The notes under the pieces were generated by a model. It ran no database searches. It saw only the letters and a list, made by a program, of their open reading frames with translations, and was not told the DNA's origin. Shown here one piece after another: positions 51,032 through 59,719 of a stretch of 64,000 nt of DNA. How positions within the stretch are numbered: the stretch's first letter is position 1; each line of letters opens with the position of its first letter. A program made the translations under genes and the position numbers. This DNA is from JAGQZY01 sp964588335 (GTDB taxonomy: Bacteria; Bdellovibrionota; Bdellovibrionia; Bdellovibrionales; JAGQZY01), in NCBI GenBank assembly GCA_964588335.1, contig CAZPOV010000001.1, positions 186,001-250,000 of the forward strand, written 5' to 3'.

Positions 51032-52066
51032 TTAGGAGTTTTTTACCTGTGAGTAGATCATCAGTTCGGCTCCTTGGCGCCAGCCCGGCGAGTGCTGAAG
51101 GCGGGTCCAATACAGGAAGTTGAAGCGAGATTGCAGCTTCTCTCGCAACTCCCACTCACTGCTCCCGAAGTAGGGTCCGTTTCTCTTCGGAACTACGAAA
51201 AAAATACCCAGTAGATGTCCGGTGTCGGTGAGCACGCGTTTCCATAACTTAATCAATTGATCGCGTGAATCGGGAGAAATGGCACAATAAAACGTATGTT
51301 CAAAAACGATGTCAAAGGCACTATGAAAACTCTCGTCCATGGCCAAGACATCGGCTTTTTCGAACTTTAATGTATCAATATGTCCATAAAGCTCTTTGGC
51401 CTTCGCAATCGCCTCGTCACTGATATCGATCGCAGTTACGATATGGCCTTGCTGGGCCAAAAGAGCGGCATCATGTCCATAGCCACATCCAGGCACCAAA
51501 ATCCGACACTTGTGTAGTTTCAGTTGCTGCAGAATGCTTTTCAATTCCGGGTGGGGTTTATCAAGATTCCATGGTGGCGATGGATCCTCTTGGTAGCGCT
51601 CTTTCCAAAACGGCGCCTGATTGAAGTCTTCTGAGGTGATGTAATAGTTGGGGGTCGAAATGGTTTTCCCTTGAATCTGCAAACTGTCGTCGTTGAATTC
51701 TTCGGCCAAATTGAAGAGTTCGGCTTGGGCGGGTCGCGATAAAACAAAGGGAATTCCTTTTTTTGTTTTTCCGTGAAAGCGATCCCATTCATCGACACAA
51801 AGGGAGTCCCAATCCACCTCGCAGAGGTGTTGGTAAGGCATCTGGACGCTGAGGATTCTATTTTCAAGATGCACTTGCCGAGCGACAAAAGGTTTGTCAA
51901 AGGGTTCAACGATGACATCGTGACCCTCGTAGTTCATGTGGGTCACACCGTAGTCATCGATCGTCATGGCATCCAGCATGCGGCGGCCGACCAGTTCATC
52001 GTCGACACGAATTCCTTTGTCGACGAGAAAATAGCCTTCTTCATCAATGGCTATGGTTTTAGCCAC
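51032..52066 (-). CDS. TPMT-family SAM-dependent methyltransferase with N-terminal extension
   Basis: The 344-residue protein has a TPMT-like second half: FWKERYQED and PPWNLDKPHPEL, the SAM-binding GCGYGHDAALLAQQGH, VTAIDIS, EHTFYCAISP and GPYFGSS. This family methylates thiols, selenium or related nucleophiles. The first ~145 residues are an additional domain without a confident match, containing IDEEGYFLVDKGIRVDD and DVIVEPFDKPFVA. Such a fusion is unusual. The ATPase gene lies 41 bases downstream, on the same strand. Confidence 0.8.
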   Translation of the reverse strand: MAKTIAIDEEGYFLVDKGIRVDDELVGRRMLDAMTIDDYGVTHMNYEGHDVIVEPFDKPFVARQVHLENRILSVQMPYQHLCEVDWDSLCVDEWDRFHGKTKKGIPFVLSRPAQAELFNLAEEFNDDSLQIQGKTISTPNYYITSEDFNQAPFWKERYQEDPSPPWNLDKPHPELKSILQQLKLHKCRILVPGCGYGHDAALLAQQGHIVTAIDISDEAIAKAKELYGHIDTLKFEKADVLAMDESFHSAFDIVFEHTFYCAISPDSRDQLIKLWKRVLTDTGHLLGIFFVVPKRNGPYFGSSEWELREKLQSRFNFLYWTRLQHSPGWRQGAELMIYSQVKNS

Positions 52067-52071
52067 AAAGC

Positions 52072-52578
52072 TTACGAATTGGAGTCTTCGTTGGAAGACT
52101 CTTCAGGTTGTGAGTTTTCAGCCTCGGCGTCATCGGTCTCGGCATCTTCGTCATTAACGGACTCATCTTCAATAGCTTCAACACCTTCATCAGAAATTTC
52201 GAAGGGCTCCATAAATTCAACTTTTACGTCGCCAGCTTTTTCAATCTGTGCGGTCCACTTCTTGCCATCTTCAGATGTGATTAGAAAAGTTCCTTTGCGG
52301 TAAACCTTCTCCATCTCGCCGTCCGAGTTGGGCTCCATATATGAGAAACTGAAATGGGCTTTCATTTTTCGCCCTTTTTCAATAACTTCGGTATCAATTT
52401 TCGAAAAATCAATTTCTGAAGCATTGGGATTATGGTTTTGCACGGCTTGAGTCATGTACTGCGTGATCAAACTGTTCATTTTGTTCATTTGATCAATTGT
52501 CAGGTGCTTAGTTCTTTGCGCAAACCAAGCTGTAAAACCAATGAACACAACAACGACAATTAAACTGATATATTTCAT
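52072..52578 (-). CDS. Membrane-anchored acidic protein of unknown function
   Basis: The 168-residue product has one N-terminal membrane segment (~residues 4-20) and no lipobox. The central part has beta-like segments (AHFSFSYMEP, KGTFLITSEDGKKW). The last ~45 residues are almost entirely acidic or Ser/Asn/Gln, a disordered tail. No family recognised. It lies six bases from the methyltransferase gene and is probably in one transcript with it. Confidence 0.65.
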   Translation of the reverse strand: MKYISLIVVVVFIGFTAWFAQRTKHLTIDQMNKMNSLITQYMTQAVQNHNPNASEIDFSKIDTEVIEKGRKMKAHFSFSYMEPNSDGEMEKVYRKGTFLITSEDGKKWTAQIEKAGDVKVEFMEPFEISDEGVEAIEDESVNDEDAETDDAEAENSQPEESSNEDSNS

Positions 52579-52712
52579 GATTACCTCGTTTGGAGTCCTT
52601 CATTGTGCCTTGATTTTGTCTTTGAGTAAAAGGGGGATAAATTGAGTCCACCGCTTTTGCTGCGGCGCAATGATAACGCAGCTCTAAAATTTATCGGGGT
52701 TCGCGGCGTAAG

Positions 52713-52741
52713 TTGTTAAAGATAAAGAATTTGTCTATGTT
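52713..52741 (+). promoter_or_regulatory. Sigma-70-type promoter of the liu operon
   Basis: TTGTTA (52713-52718), a 17-base spacer and TATGTT (52736-52741) lie ~20 bases before the first start codon, leaving a very short leader with GGAG at 52751. Confidence 0.5.
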
Positions 52742-52759
52742 CCTCCTACTGGAGAACAA

Positions 52760-54367
52760 ATGCCTGCACTACACAGCCAACTGGATAAGAACTCAGAGGA
52801 TTTTAAGAAAAACAAAGCCTTTATGGGCGGCTTGCTTGAGGAATTTAAAAGCCGATTGCAATCCGTGAAGTTGGGCGGTGGAGAGAAATCTTTAGAACGT
52901 CATCGTTCCCGCGGCAAGTTACCCGCCCGTGAGCGCATCCAAAAATTAGTCGATCCAGAATCCTCTTTTCTAGAATTTTCGAGCCTGGCCGCCTGGGACC
53001 TTTATGAAGGAGCGGCGCCGGGGGCAGGAGTGGTGACTGGAATCGGACTGATCAAAGGTGTTGAGTGCATCATTGTCGCCAATGATGCCACCGTTAAAGG
53101 TGGAACCTATTTCCCGATGACAGTTAAAAAACATTTGCGAGCCCAAGAAATTGCTTTAGAAAATGGTCTGCCTTGTCTTTACCTCGTCGATAGCGGTGGT
53201 GCTTTTCTGCCCATGCAGGATGAGGTGTTTCCCGATCGCGACCATTTTGGACGTATTTTCTACAATCAAGCGCGAATGTCGGCTCAAGGGATACCCCAAC
53301 TTTCAATCGTGATGGGAAGTTGCACGGCTGGTGGCGCCTATGTTCCAGCGATGAGTGATGAGAATATTATTGTTAAAGGCAATGGCACCATTTTCCTCGG
53401 CGGGCCCCCGTTAGTAAAAGCGGCCACCGGAGAAGAGGTGACAGCCGAAGAATTGGGAGGTGCTGCGGTTCACTCTTACACCTCGGGTGTCACCGATCAT
53501 TTCGCTGAGGATGATGAGGACGCTTTGCGCATCGCTCGGGATATTGTCGCCAGTTTGAACCATCAACCCCAACAGCAGTTAAAGTTCAAAGCGCCTGAAG
53601 AGCCCCTATTTCCTGTTGATGATCTTATGGGGATCATTCCTGAGGACACTCGGGTTCAATTCGATGTGCGAGAAGTGATTGCTCGTATTGTCGACGGCAG
53701 TGAAATGCATGAATTCAAAAAAGGCTATGGGACCAGCTTGGTGACAGGGTTTTGTCACATCTTCGGCATCCCCGTGGGCATTATTGCGAATAACGGCGTT
53801 TTGTTTAGCGAGTCGGCACAAAAGGCCGCCCACTTTATTGAGCTGTGTGAGCAGCGTCGAGTACCTCTGGTTTTTCTACAAAACATCACTGGCTTTATGG
53901 TTGGTAAAAGCTATGAACATGAAGGCATTGCCAAACACGGAGCCAAAATGGTGATGGCTGTAAGCAACGCCTCGGTGCCGAAGTTCACGGTGGTGATCGG
54001 TGGGTCTTATGGTGCAGGCAACTACGGAATGTGTGGTCGAGCCTACCAACCTCGTCAGTTGTGGATGTGGCCGAATGCGAAAATTTCTGTGATGGGTGGG
54101 GAGCAAGCGGCTAATGTTCTTTGCACCGTGAAGATGGACCAGTTGAAAAACAAAGGTCAAGAGATGTCAGTTGAGCAACAAGAAGAATTTAAGAAACCGA
54201 TTTTAGAAAAATACGCACGAGAGAGTTCCGCCTATTATTCAACAGCCCGCCTTTGGGATGATGGGATTATCGACCCCAAAGACACACGCCAAGTTTTAGC
54301 TCTCGGTTTAAAAGCCTCGTTGAATAGAAAATGGGAAGAGCCAAAGCAGGGCGTTTTTAGGATGTGA
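52760..54367 (+). CDS. liuB: Methylcrotonyl-CoA carboxylase carboxyltransferase (beta) subunit
   Basis: The 535-residue protein is an acyl-CoA carboxyltransferase with the family landmarks: RERIQKLVDPESSFLE, DATVKGGTYFPMTVKKHLRAQEIA, GGAFLPMQDEVFPD, GGAYVPAMSDE and GGSYGAGNYGMCGRA. The FPMTVKKHLRAQ region and operon partners point to methylcrotonyl-CoA rather than propionyl-CoA as substrate. It transfers carboxyl from biotin in leucine breakdown. It is the first gene of a five-gene operon with stop/start gaps of 4 bases or overlaps. Confidence 0.92.
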   Translation: MPALHSQLDKNSEDFKKNKAFMGGLLEEFKSRLQSVKLGGGEKSLERHRSRGKLPARERIQKLVDPESSFLEFSSLAAWDLYEGAAPGAGVVTGIGLIKGVECIIVANDATVKGGTYFPMTVKKHLRAQEIALENGLPCLYLVDSGGAFLPMQDEVFPDRDHFGRIFYNQARMSAQGIPQLSIVMGSCTAGGAYVPAMSDENIIVKGNGTIFLGGPPLVKAATGEEVTAEELGGAAVHSYTSGVTDHFAEDDEDALRIARDIVASLNHQPQQQLKFKAPEEPLFPVDDLMGIIPEDTRVQFDVREVIARIVDGSEMHEFKKGYGTSLVTGFCHIFGIPVGIIANNGVLFSESAQKAAHFIELCEQRRVPLVFLQNITGFMVGKSYEHEGIAKHGAKMVMAVSNASVPKFTVVIGGSYGAGNYGMCGRAYQPRQLWMWPNAKISVMGGEQAANVLCTVKMDQLKNKGQEMSVEQQEEFKKPILEKYARESSAYYSTARLWDDGIIDPKDTRQVLALGLKASLNRKWEEPKQGVFRM

Positions 54368-54371
54368 TGGG

Positions 54372-55148
54372 ATGAAAACAATCGAACTGACTATCGAAAA
54401 CAATATGGCCCGTCTCACCCTTAATCGTCCCGATGTGCGCAACGCTTTTAATGATGCCATGATCGCCGAAATGACGGAGGCTTTTTTAAGTTTACAAAAA
54501 AAACAAGACATCCGTTGTGTGTTTTTAAAAGGCGCGGGCAAAAGCTTCAGTGCTGGCGGTGATCTTGGCTGGATGAAGTCTATGGTGGATTACACAGAAG
54601 ACGAGAACATCAAAGATTCTGAAAAACTTTACGAAATGTATGAGGCCTTAAGCGCTGTCCCCGTGCCTGTTGTAACTTTGGTGCATGGGCATGCTATGGG
54701 AGGTGCTCTGGGTTTGATCGCAGCCAGCGATATTGTTTTGGCGGTCGATGAAACCCAGTTTTGTTTTAGCGAGGTTCGCTTAGGTTTGGCACCTGCAGTG
54801 ATCAGTGCTTTTGTAAAAGACAAAATTTTACCACGGGATATGTCGCGGTATTTTCTGACCGCTGAAGTTTTTGAGCCAGAGGCTGCTTACCAAATGGGAC
54901 TGATTCATGAGTTTGGTAGTGAAAAGGCGATGCAAGAACGGGCCGAAAAGATTCTGAAGAAAATCTGCAACAATGGACCTGTGGCCGTCAGAGAAACTAA
55001 AAAGTTGATATCAGAACTAAAAACTTCAAACCAAATGAAATCTCTCACCACAAAAGTGATTGCGAAATTGCGAGTTGGAAAAGAGGGGCAAGAAGGCTTG
55101 AAGGCGTTTTTTGAAAAACGTAAACCCCGATGGACGGAGGCTCCGTGA
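54372..55148 (+). CDS. liuC: Enoyl-CoA hydratase, probably methylglutaconyl-CoA hydratase
   Basis: The 258-residue crotonase-fold enzyme has ARLTLNRPDVRNAFN, KSFSAGGDLGWM (oxyanion hole and catalytic Asp region), HGHAMGGALG and ASDIVLA, and FCFSEVRLGLAPAVIS. It would hydrate 3-methylglutaconyl-CoA to HMG-CoA. It lies between the two carboxylase subunit genes as in the liu operon, and its end overlaps the next start (GTGA). Confidence 0.9.
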   Translation: MKTIELTIENNMARLTLNRPDVRNAFNDAMIAEMTEAFLSLQKKQDIRCVFLKGAGKSFSAGGDLGWMKSMVDYTEDENIKDSEKLYEMYEALSAVPVPVVTLVHGHAMGGALGLIAASDIVLAVDETQFCFSEVRLGLAPAVISAFVKDKILPRDMSRYFLTAEVFEPEAAYQMGLIHEFGSEKAMQERAEKILKKICNNGPVAVRETKKLISELKTSNQMKSLTTKVIAKLRVGKEGQEGLKAFFEKRKPRWTEAP

Positions 55149-56620
55149 GCGATATTAAATCCTTGGCCATAGCCAACAGAGGAGAAGTGGCTGTGCGGAT
55201 TATCCGTGCTTGTCAGGAATTGGGCGTTGAATCTGTACTTCTTCATTCAAAGGCTGACATCAACACCCGCGCTTACCGGATGAGTGATCGGCAAATTTGT
55301 ATCGGTGATTCAGCGGTCGGCGAAAGTTATCTTTCCATTGAAAAAAATATCGATGGAGTTTTAGCCTCAGGGGCGGATGCGGTCCATCCCGGCTTTGGTT
55401 TTCTCTCCGAGAATGCGAATTTTGCGCAAGCTTTGAAAGATAATAACATTCAGTTTGTCGGGCCTAGTCCCGAGGCTATTCGGAAAATGGGCGATAAGAT
55501 TGAAGCCAAAAAAATTATTGAGGCGGCCAACATACCGACAGTTCCTGGCTACAATGGTGCTGATCAAAGCCTGGCGACACTAAAAAAAGAGGCGGAAAAG
55601 ATTGGCTTTCCTGTGATCGTTAAAGCCGCTGCCGGGGGTGGCGGGCGTGGCATGAAAGTGATCCAAAAAGCCAGCGAGGCCGAAGAGATGATCGATGCGG
55701 CCAAGCGAGAGGGCCTCAGTGCTTTTGGTAGTGAACAGGTTTTCTTAGAAAAATACCTCGATAAGGCCAAACATATTGAGGTGCAAGTTTTTGGAGACCT
55801 CAGCGGAAATGTCGTGCATTTGTTTGAAAGAGAGTGCTCGGTTCAGCGACGCCATCAAAAAATTGTTGAAGAAGCGGTCAGTGGTTCCATATCAAGCGAA
55901 ATTCGCCAAGGCATGACCGACGCCGCAGTTAAATTAGCAAAAGCTGTGAACTACGTGGGTGCAGGGACTGTTGAGTTTCTTGTTCAAGATGATGCTTTTT
56001 ACTTTCTGGAAATGAACACTCGTTTACAAGTGGAGCATCCGGTCACTGAGTTGGTCCTCGGTGTCGATTTGGTGAAAGCCCAAATACTCAACCAAATGAA
56101 TCGCTTTTCATGTTGGAACCAAGATCTTTTAGTCCCTCGTGGGCACTCCATTGAGTGTCGCTTGTATGCGGAAGACCCGTTCACTCAAGGCATTCCTTCA
56201 ACAGGACTCATTGGTTTTCAACAATGGCCGCATGGTCCGGGACGCCGCTTTGACTACGGCTATGACGCCGGCGATGAGGTCACACCATTTTACGATTCGA
56301 TGATGGCTAAAGTGATTGTTTGGGATGAAACACGTCCGCGAGCGATTAAAAAAATGTTGAAGACTTTAGAAGACATCGTTCTCTTTGGTGTGAAATCCAA
56401 TATTCCGTTTTTAAAACAGATTTTGCAGCATCCTGAATTTGTCGACGGTACGTTTAACACCCAGTTTATTAACCAGCACTTTGCGCAAGGGGCTCACCCT
56501 CTTGAAAACCAAGAGGAGCTGGAAAAAATTGGCGAGCTCTGTTTTGATTCTTTGGGAGAAGTGACCCAGGCCGCGGGAGCTCAACCTTCGCCGTTTTCTC
56601 GAAAATGGAGCAATGTATGA
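55145..56620 (+). CDS. liuD: Methylcrotonyl-CoA carboxylase biotin carboxylase subunit (alpha, without biotin domain)
   Basis: The 491-residue protein starts at GTG 55145 with GGAGG four bases upstream. It contains IANRGEVAVRI, the ATP-grasp core KAAAGGGGRGMK, the catalytic ECSVQRRHQK and EMNTRLQVEHP. It ends after the BC domain and a short linker. Typical MccA continues to ~650 residues with a biotinyl domain; here that domain is a separate gene, overlapping by four bases. It fixes bicarbonate onto biotin with ATP. Confidence 0.93.
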   Translation: MSDIKSLAIANRGEVAVRIIRACQELGVESVLLHSKADINTRAYRMSDRQICIGDSAVGESYLSIEKNIDGVLASGADAVHPGFGFLSENANFAQALKDNNIQFVGPSPEAIRKMGDKIEAKKIIEAANIPTVPGYNGADQSLATLKKEAEKIGFPVIVKAAAGGGGRGMKVIQKASEAEEMIDAAKREGLSAFGSEQVFLEKYLDKAKHIEVQVFGDLSGNVVHLFERECSVQRRHQKIVEEAVSGSISSEIRQGMTDAAVKLAKAVNYVGAGTVEFLVQDDAFYFLEMNTRLQVEHPVTELVLGVDLVKAQILNQMNRFSCWNQDLLVPRGHSIECRLYAEDPFTQGIPSTGLIGFQQWPHGPGRRFDYGYDAGDEVTPFYDSMMAKVIVWDETRPRAIKKMLKTLEDIVLFGVKSNIPFLKQILQHPEFVDGTFNTQFINQHFAQGAHPLENQEELEKIGELCFDSLGEVTQAAGAQPSPFSRKWSNV

Positions 56621-56997
56621 AGAAGCTGAATTTGACGATCGACGGTGAAGAGATTGAAGTCCTAGCCCAAAAGATGGCCGGAAAAGTTTGGCTGCATTAC
56701 AAGGGACAAACCTTTGCTTACACACCCAAGCAGAATCAAAAGCAAGGCCTTGCTGGCGGAAGCCACCAAGACCCAAGTCAAATTGTGGCTCCAATGCCTG
56801 GAAAAATTATCAAAATTTTTGCCGCCGAAGGAGAATCCGTGGCCGAGGGCGAGACTGTTGTGGCGATGGAAGCGATGAAGATGGAATACAACTTAAAAGC
56901 GATGCAAAACATGAAAGTAAAGTCTATCAAGTGTTCAGAGGGCTCCCAGGTGGGCCTTGCCGATCTCCTTGTCGAACTTGAGGAAGAAGATGCCTAA
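56617..56997 (+). CDS. Biotin carboxyl carrier protein of the methylcrotonyl-CoA carboxylase
   Basis: The 126-residue protein starts at the ATG at 56617, overlapping the biotin carboxylase stop. Its last ~75 residues are a biotinyl domain: SQIVAPMPGKI, the biotin-attachment motif AMEAMKMEYNL (Lys between the Mets) and GSQVGLADLLVELEE. The first ~50 residues are a linker-like region. It replaces the C-terminal half of a usual MccA, giving a split enzyme. HMG-CoA lyase starts inside its end. Confidence 0.92.
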   Translation: MKKLNLTIDGEEIEVLAQKMAGKVWLHYKGQTFAYTPKQNQKQGLAGGSHQDPSQIVAPMPGKIIKIFAAEGESVAEGETVVAMEAMKMEYNLKAMQNMKVKSIKCSEGSQVGLADLLVELEEEDA

Positions 56998-57895
56998 AGT
57001 AACGTTAGTGGAAATGGGATTGCGTGATGGACTTCAGAACGAAGCGGTTCACTTGTCGACAAGCCAGCGATTCCAATTGCTGAAAAAATTCAGTGATGCC
57101 GGTCTTAAAAGAGTGGAACTGGGATCTTTTGTAAGCCCGCGTTGGGTGCCGCAGATGGCTGAGACCGGGAGTTTGGTCAAACGTGCTTTGAAAGCAAGAA
57201 GGCAAGGCAGCCTTAATCAGAAGATGCAATTTTCAGCTTTGGTTCCCAACATGAAAGGCTTTGAAAACGCTTTGGCTTCAGGAATTGGTGAAATTTCCAT
57301 TTTTGGTGCGGCTTCAGAAACCTTTTCTCAAAAAAATATTAATACATCGATCAAGCAAAGTCTGAAAAACTTCGAGGAGGTTGTCGACGCCGCAAAACAA
57401 GAGAAAAAGAAGGTGCGCGCCTACTTATCCACTGTGTTTGCCTGCCCCTACGAGGGCAAGGTGTCGCAAACCAAAGTTATTAAATTGATAGAAAAGTATC
57501 TTGCTATGGGTGTTTACGAAATTTCATTGGGTGACACCATTGGCGTTGCCAGTCCAAAGCAAGTCAGAAGCTTGCTTAAAAAACTCTCTTGCGTGACTCA
57601 ACCGAATCAGGTGGCCATGCACTTTCATGACACTCGCGGCACCGCCATTGCCAATATTTTAGCCAGCCTCGATCTGGGTTATCGAACCTTCGACACCAGT
57701 ATTGGCGGCTTGGGGGGATGCCCCTATGCACCTGGAGCGGCGGGCAACGTTGCCACTGAAGACGTTGTTTATATGCTTCATGAAATGGGATTGTCGACGG
57801 GCACTGACCTTCAAAAGTTGATTAAGACCACTTTGTGGATGAACAAACAAGTGGGGCGACAGTTGCCTTCAAAGCTGAGCCTTACCGGCGCCTGA
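56990..57895 (+). CDS. liuE: Hydroxymethylglutaryl-CoA lyase
   Basis: The 301-residue TIM-barrel enzyme cleaves HMG-CoA to acetoacetate and acetyl-CoA. The signature is complete: VEMGLRDGLQNE, SFVSPRWVPQMA, LGDTIGVA, MHFHDTRGTA with metal His, and GGLGGCPYAPGAAGNVATED, which holds the catalytic Cys. The start at 56990 follows GAGGAAGA and overlaps the carrier protein gene by eight bases. It completes leucine degradation in the operon. Confidence 0.94.
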   Translation: MPKVTLVEMGLRDGLQNEAVHLSTSQRFQLLKKFSDAGLKRVELGSFVSPRWVPQMAETGSLVKRALKARRQGSLNQKMQFSALVPNMKGFENALASGIGEISIFGAASETFSQKNINTSIKQSLKNFEEVVDAAKQEKKKVRAYLSTVFACPYEGKVSQTKVIKLIEKYLAMGVYEISLGDTIGVASPKQVRSLLKKLSCVTQPNQVAMHFHDTRGTAIANILASLDLGYRTFDTSIGGLGGCPYAPGAAGNVATEDVVYMLHEMGLSTGTDLQKLIKTTLWMNKQVGRQLPSKLSLTGA

Positions 57896-58028
57896 ATCTA
57901 ACTTTCACTCTAATTTAGGATCTTACAAGAGCAACATGGTGAATTTGCAATTAAGTTGTTTCATATTCATCGTGCGAGTGTACAAGTCAGCAATTTGTCT
58001 TAAAGTAAGAATGTGCAAGAGGTGTTTC

Positions 58029-59321
58029 ATGGGTTTTTATAAAAGTGTCTTATTAACCAGTATCTTTTTATTTTTACAGGGCTGTACTAGCGGAAACGCT
58101 CAAGGACCAGGTACCCAGACGAAGACCGACCAGGGTAAGGGAGTCAAAATGTCTTTTAAAGTCGATCAGGATCTTTGGTCCAACCCTTTCAAAAATGAAA
58201 AATCAAAAGCGGCTCGCACTTTGTTCAAAGAGCTAACTCAAAAAAAGGAAAACCAGGTGTTCTCACCTCTTTCTTTGGAAGCCGTATTAACTTTGTTGGC
58301 TGTCGGATCGAAAGGTCAATCGTTGAAGGATTTACAATCCTTTTTGCAATTGGATTCTGAAAAACCAATGCAGCATTTAAGATACTTGGAAGCCAGTTTT
58401 GACCATATGATGCATTCTAGAAACCAAAGCCCCGAAAACCCTGCACCTGAAGTTTCCCTCAATTTCGGAATAGCCGCTAGTAACCAATACCCTATCGATG
58501 CTCAGACTGTTAAGGAGTTACAAGAGAAGGTGGATGTTTACGTCAAAAGCTTCGATTTTGAAAACCACGCCGATCAAGCTCTGAAAGAGATCAATGGCTG
58601 GGTCGCCAAGAAAACAAACGAGAAAATACCAGAGTTATTGTCTGACGTCCATCCAGCAACGGTGATGATTCTTTTGAATACGCTCTATTTCAAAAGCCCT
58701 TGGATGGACCCATTTAGAGAAGAAAGAACCAAGCCGGCGCCATTTACGACAGCTGATGGTGAAATCATTGAAGTCCCGATGATGAATCGAGGTGCTTTTT
58801 GTAGCTATGTGGATAACTCGACTTTTCAAGCCGTCAGTGTTCCCCTTATTGTTTCAGATATGCAATTTTGGTTTCTTCGCCCGAAAGGAACAGTCGATGA
58901 AACGATTGAGCACTTATCGGGACATAGCCTAAAAGATCAACTGGGAAAAACAAAGCATCAATACCTCGATCTGTATTTACCCAAATTTAAGATCGAAACC
59001 AAACTCAAACTGATTGATATACTAAAACGCAATGGCCTGGATATTTTGACTCGAACACCAAATTTAGAAATCAACGGTTTCTTTGCCGAGAAGAAAGACT
59101 TTATTGTTTCTGAGGCGATCCAAGGAAACTATTTTGCAATCGATGAAAAAGGTGTTGAGGCGGCCTCTGCAACGGCTCTTGGGAAGCGGGCTGGTTCAGC
59201 GCCTCCAGAAGGCGGGCCCATTGAACTTCGGTTTGATAAGCCTTTTGTTTTTCTTATGTATCAACCAAGCACTGGTCGAGTGGCCTTTCTCGGGCAAGTT
59301 TACAAGCCCGAGGCTTCCTAA
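58029..59321 (+). CDS. Serpin (serine protease inhibitor family), lipoprotein form
   Basis: The 430-residue protein starts at ATG 58029, with AAGAGGTG upstream. The signal ends in a lipobox-like LQGC, so it is lipid anchored. The serpin fold is evident: NQVFSPLSLEAVLTLLAVGSKG, ILLNTLYFKSPW, MNRGAFCSY, LYLPKFKIET, the hinge DEKGVEAASATA and C-terminal RFDKPFVFLMY with GRVAFLGQV. The reactive loop continues LGKRAGSAPPEG. An inhibitory hinge (small residues) suggests real inhibitor activity. Its target could be a prey or own protease. Confidence 0.92.
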   Translation: MGFYKSVLLTSIFLFLQGCTSGNAQGPGTQTKTDQGKGVKMSFKVDQDLWSNPFKNEKSKAARTLFKELTQKKENQVFSPLSLEAVLTLLAVGSKGQSLKDLQSFLQLDSEKPMQHLRYLEASFDHMMHSRNQSPENPAPEVSLNFGIAASNQYPIDAQTVKELQEKVDVYVKSFDFENHADQALKEINGWVAKKTNEKIPELLSDVHPATVMILLNTLYFKSPWMDPFREERTKPAPFTTADGEIIEVPMMNRGAFCSYVDNSTFQAVSVPLIVSDMQFWFLRPKGTVDETIEHLSGHSLKDQLGKTKHQYLDLYLPKFKIETKLKLIDILKRNGLDILTRTPNLEINGFFAEKKDFIVSEAIQGNYFAIDEKGVEAASATALGKRAGSAPPEGGPIELRFDKPFVFLMYQPSTGRVAFLGQVYKPEAS

Positions 59322-59355
59322 GGCGCCCAGTCAGAACTTTTGCAAAGGTCAGATT

Positions 59356-59709
59356 CTAGAAACTGGTGCCTTTGGGTTGGTTGTTTTTATCGACAAGAAT
59401 GACTTTTTGTTCAAATGTTTCGGCCTCTTCGGTTGTCATTTGGGCGTACGATACAATGATCACAATATCGCCCCGGTGAACGTGGCGAGCCGCTGCCCCA
59501 TTAAGGCAAATCTGACCCTGTTCTCCCGGAATGACATAGGTTGAAAATCGGGCGCCATTGTTACAGTTATAAATTTCCACTTTTTCATTCACCATCAGAT
59601 CAGCCATTTCAATTAAATTTTTATCGATCGTGATCGAGCCTTCGTATTCGAGGTCAGCGTCAGTCACTGTGGCGCGGTGGATCTTCGATTTCATAATTGT
59701 TCTCAACAT
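59356..59709 (-). CDS. panD: Aspartate 1-decarboxylase
   Basis: The 117-residue pyruvoyl enzyme makes beta-alanine from aspartate. The self-cleavage site is YEGSIT (Gly24-Ser25), and KSKIHRATVT and NGAAAR are family residues. The ATG at 59709 has AAGGAG at good spacing. It is the last gene of the pantothenate/CoA run on the minus strand. Confidence 0.95.
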   Translation of the reverse strand: MLRTIMKSKIHRATVTDADLEYEGSITIDKNLIEMADLMVNEKVEIYNCNNGARFSTYVIPGEQGQICLNGAAARHVHRGDIVIIVSYAQMTTEEAETFEQKVILVDKNNQPKGTSF

Positions 59710-59719
59710 TTTCAACTCC

